Below, one piece after another: positions 63,490 through 64,000 of a stretch of 64,000 nt of DNA. The position numbers were made by a program, and so were the translations under genes. The notes below the pieces were generated by a model that did not search any database, was not told the DNA's origin, and saw only the letters and a program-made list of their open reading frames with translations. Positions within the stretch are counted from its first letter, which is position 1. The number at the start of each line of letters is the position of its first letter. Source of the DNA: Flavobacterium poyangense (GTDB lineage Bacteria > Bacteroidota > Bacteroidia > Flavobacteriales > Flavobacteriaceae); contig NZ_JAALLN010000001.1 of the NCBI RefSeq assembly GCF_011751075.1, positions 719,113-783,112 on the forward strand. The letters run 5' to 3'.

Positions 63490-64000
63490 TTAGTAATTCC
63501 ACATATCTTGCTCCAAATTACGAATCTTCTCTTTTACTCTTTCAGATTCTAACAACTGATTCTGTGCATTGTCTTTCATGTATTGTTTGATCTCACGATC
63601 TCCGTATACGTTTTCGTCTTTGTAGATAACAGCATTAAAACGTCTTGAGTTCAAAATCTGATCAAATGAAATTGGAACAGCCGAGTTATTATCATTAAAA
63701 GCTTTTGCTTCGTTCAATGTTTCTCTTGCATCCGGAAAAAAGACCCAAAACAACTCAATATAATCCTTTTCATCACTGTTCATGGTATAAACATCAGGAG
63801 TTACCGGGCAGATACCGATAAGACGGTACTTTAACTCACTCACACGCCTGTCAAAATACCAATAGCCTTTTATTCTATATTCACTGACATCTGCAGCTGT
63901 AAGATCCTGTTTTAAGATATATTCTGCAGGGAGAGTTCTCGTAGGTCCTACAGTTTCGTTAACATAAGTTACTACTTTCTTTTTACCTTTACCTGTAACC
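63490..64000 (-). CDS. gldN: Gliding motility/type IX secretion protein GldN (5' end cut)
   Basis: The reading frame runs off the right edge; 169 C-terminal residues are visible. They include TYVNETVGPTRTLPAEYILK, then ADVSEYRIKGYWYFDRR, YRLIGICPVTPDVYTMNS and LFWVFFPDARETLNEAKAF, typical of GldN. GldN is part of the periplasmic ring/trans-envelope core of the type IX secretion system with GldK, GldL and GldM, which should lie just outside the window. A GTG at 63843 is an internal codon. This gene is strong support for a gliding Flavobacteriia member. Confidence 0.95.
   Translation of the reverse strand, partial: VTGKGKKKVVTYVNETVGPTRTLPAEYILKQDLTAADVSEYRIKGYWYFDRRVSELKYRLIGICPVTPDVYTMNSDEKDYIELFWVFFPDARETLNEAKAFNDNNSAVPISFDQILNSRRFNAVIYKDENVYGDREIKQYMKDNAQNQLLESERVKEKIRNLEQDMWNY

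Overview
The window comes from a Bacteroidota genome and most probably a Flavobacterium. The reasons are low G+C, almost no Shine-Dalgarno sites, TAnnTTTG-type -7 promoter elements, a partial gldN gliding/type IX secretion gene at the right edge, lipoproteins with acidic surface-export signals after the lipid Cys, and intergenic repeat families typical of that group. Both edges cut genes: an injection-system spike gene on the left and gldN on the right.

Positions 1-26444 (+ strand) hold the distal part of an extracellular contractile injection system (eCIS, Afp/PVC/MAC-like). In order these are a VgrG/Afp8-type spike, PAAR tip, gp25 baseplate protein, two large baseplate proteins (Afp11- and Afp12-like), and an 897-residue protein of unknown role. 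A strong hairpin at 10384-10425 follows. The second block has a tape-measure protein, four proteins with the DUF4157 eCIS-core domain, two exported/lipoprotein-like genes, a small acidic protein and the closing AAA+ ATPase. Three DUF4157 proteins look like payloads. They share an N-terminal motif and carry different C-terminal modules: a papain/NlpC-like cysteine peptidase candidate, an HEATH zinc peptidase candidate, and a very large coiled-coil/membrane/solenoid protein with an unrecognised C-terminal domain. Each is followed by a small gene that could be its immunity protein, and the predicted compartments match. This is the most interesting part of the window.

Positions 26445-30473 are accessory: small unknown genes, a REP-associated Y1 transposase (RAYT) flanked by inverted REP hairpins, and a TetR regulator plus thioesterase, each preceded by a near-identical palindromic operator. 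Positions 30454-36542 hold a histidine kinase and sigma-54-type response regulator (- strand) divergent from a MacB/FtsX-type ABC transporter (+ strand), with palindromic half-sites between them.

Positions 36543-46471 are loosely packed and rich in repeats. They hold a lipoprotein with three ChW-like repeats, a cobalamin riboswitch controlling a single surface lipoprotein, a plant-type leucine-rich-repeat protein, a DUF1761 membrane protein, a FemAB/GNAT-like protein, and a divergent lipid kinase / App1-type phosphatase pair. An ABC-F ATPase follows.

Positions 48876-61620 (- strand) form a tellurium-resistance-type (Ter) stress or defence cluster: TerC, a kinase-PP2C-TerY triad, a second TerY, five TerD paralogues in two classes, TelA, a phosphoribosyltransferase-like protein, a HAD protein and one unknown. 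The window ends with a DUF983 protein, an FAD oxidoreductase and gldN.
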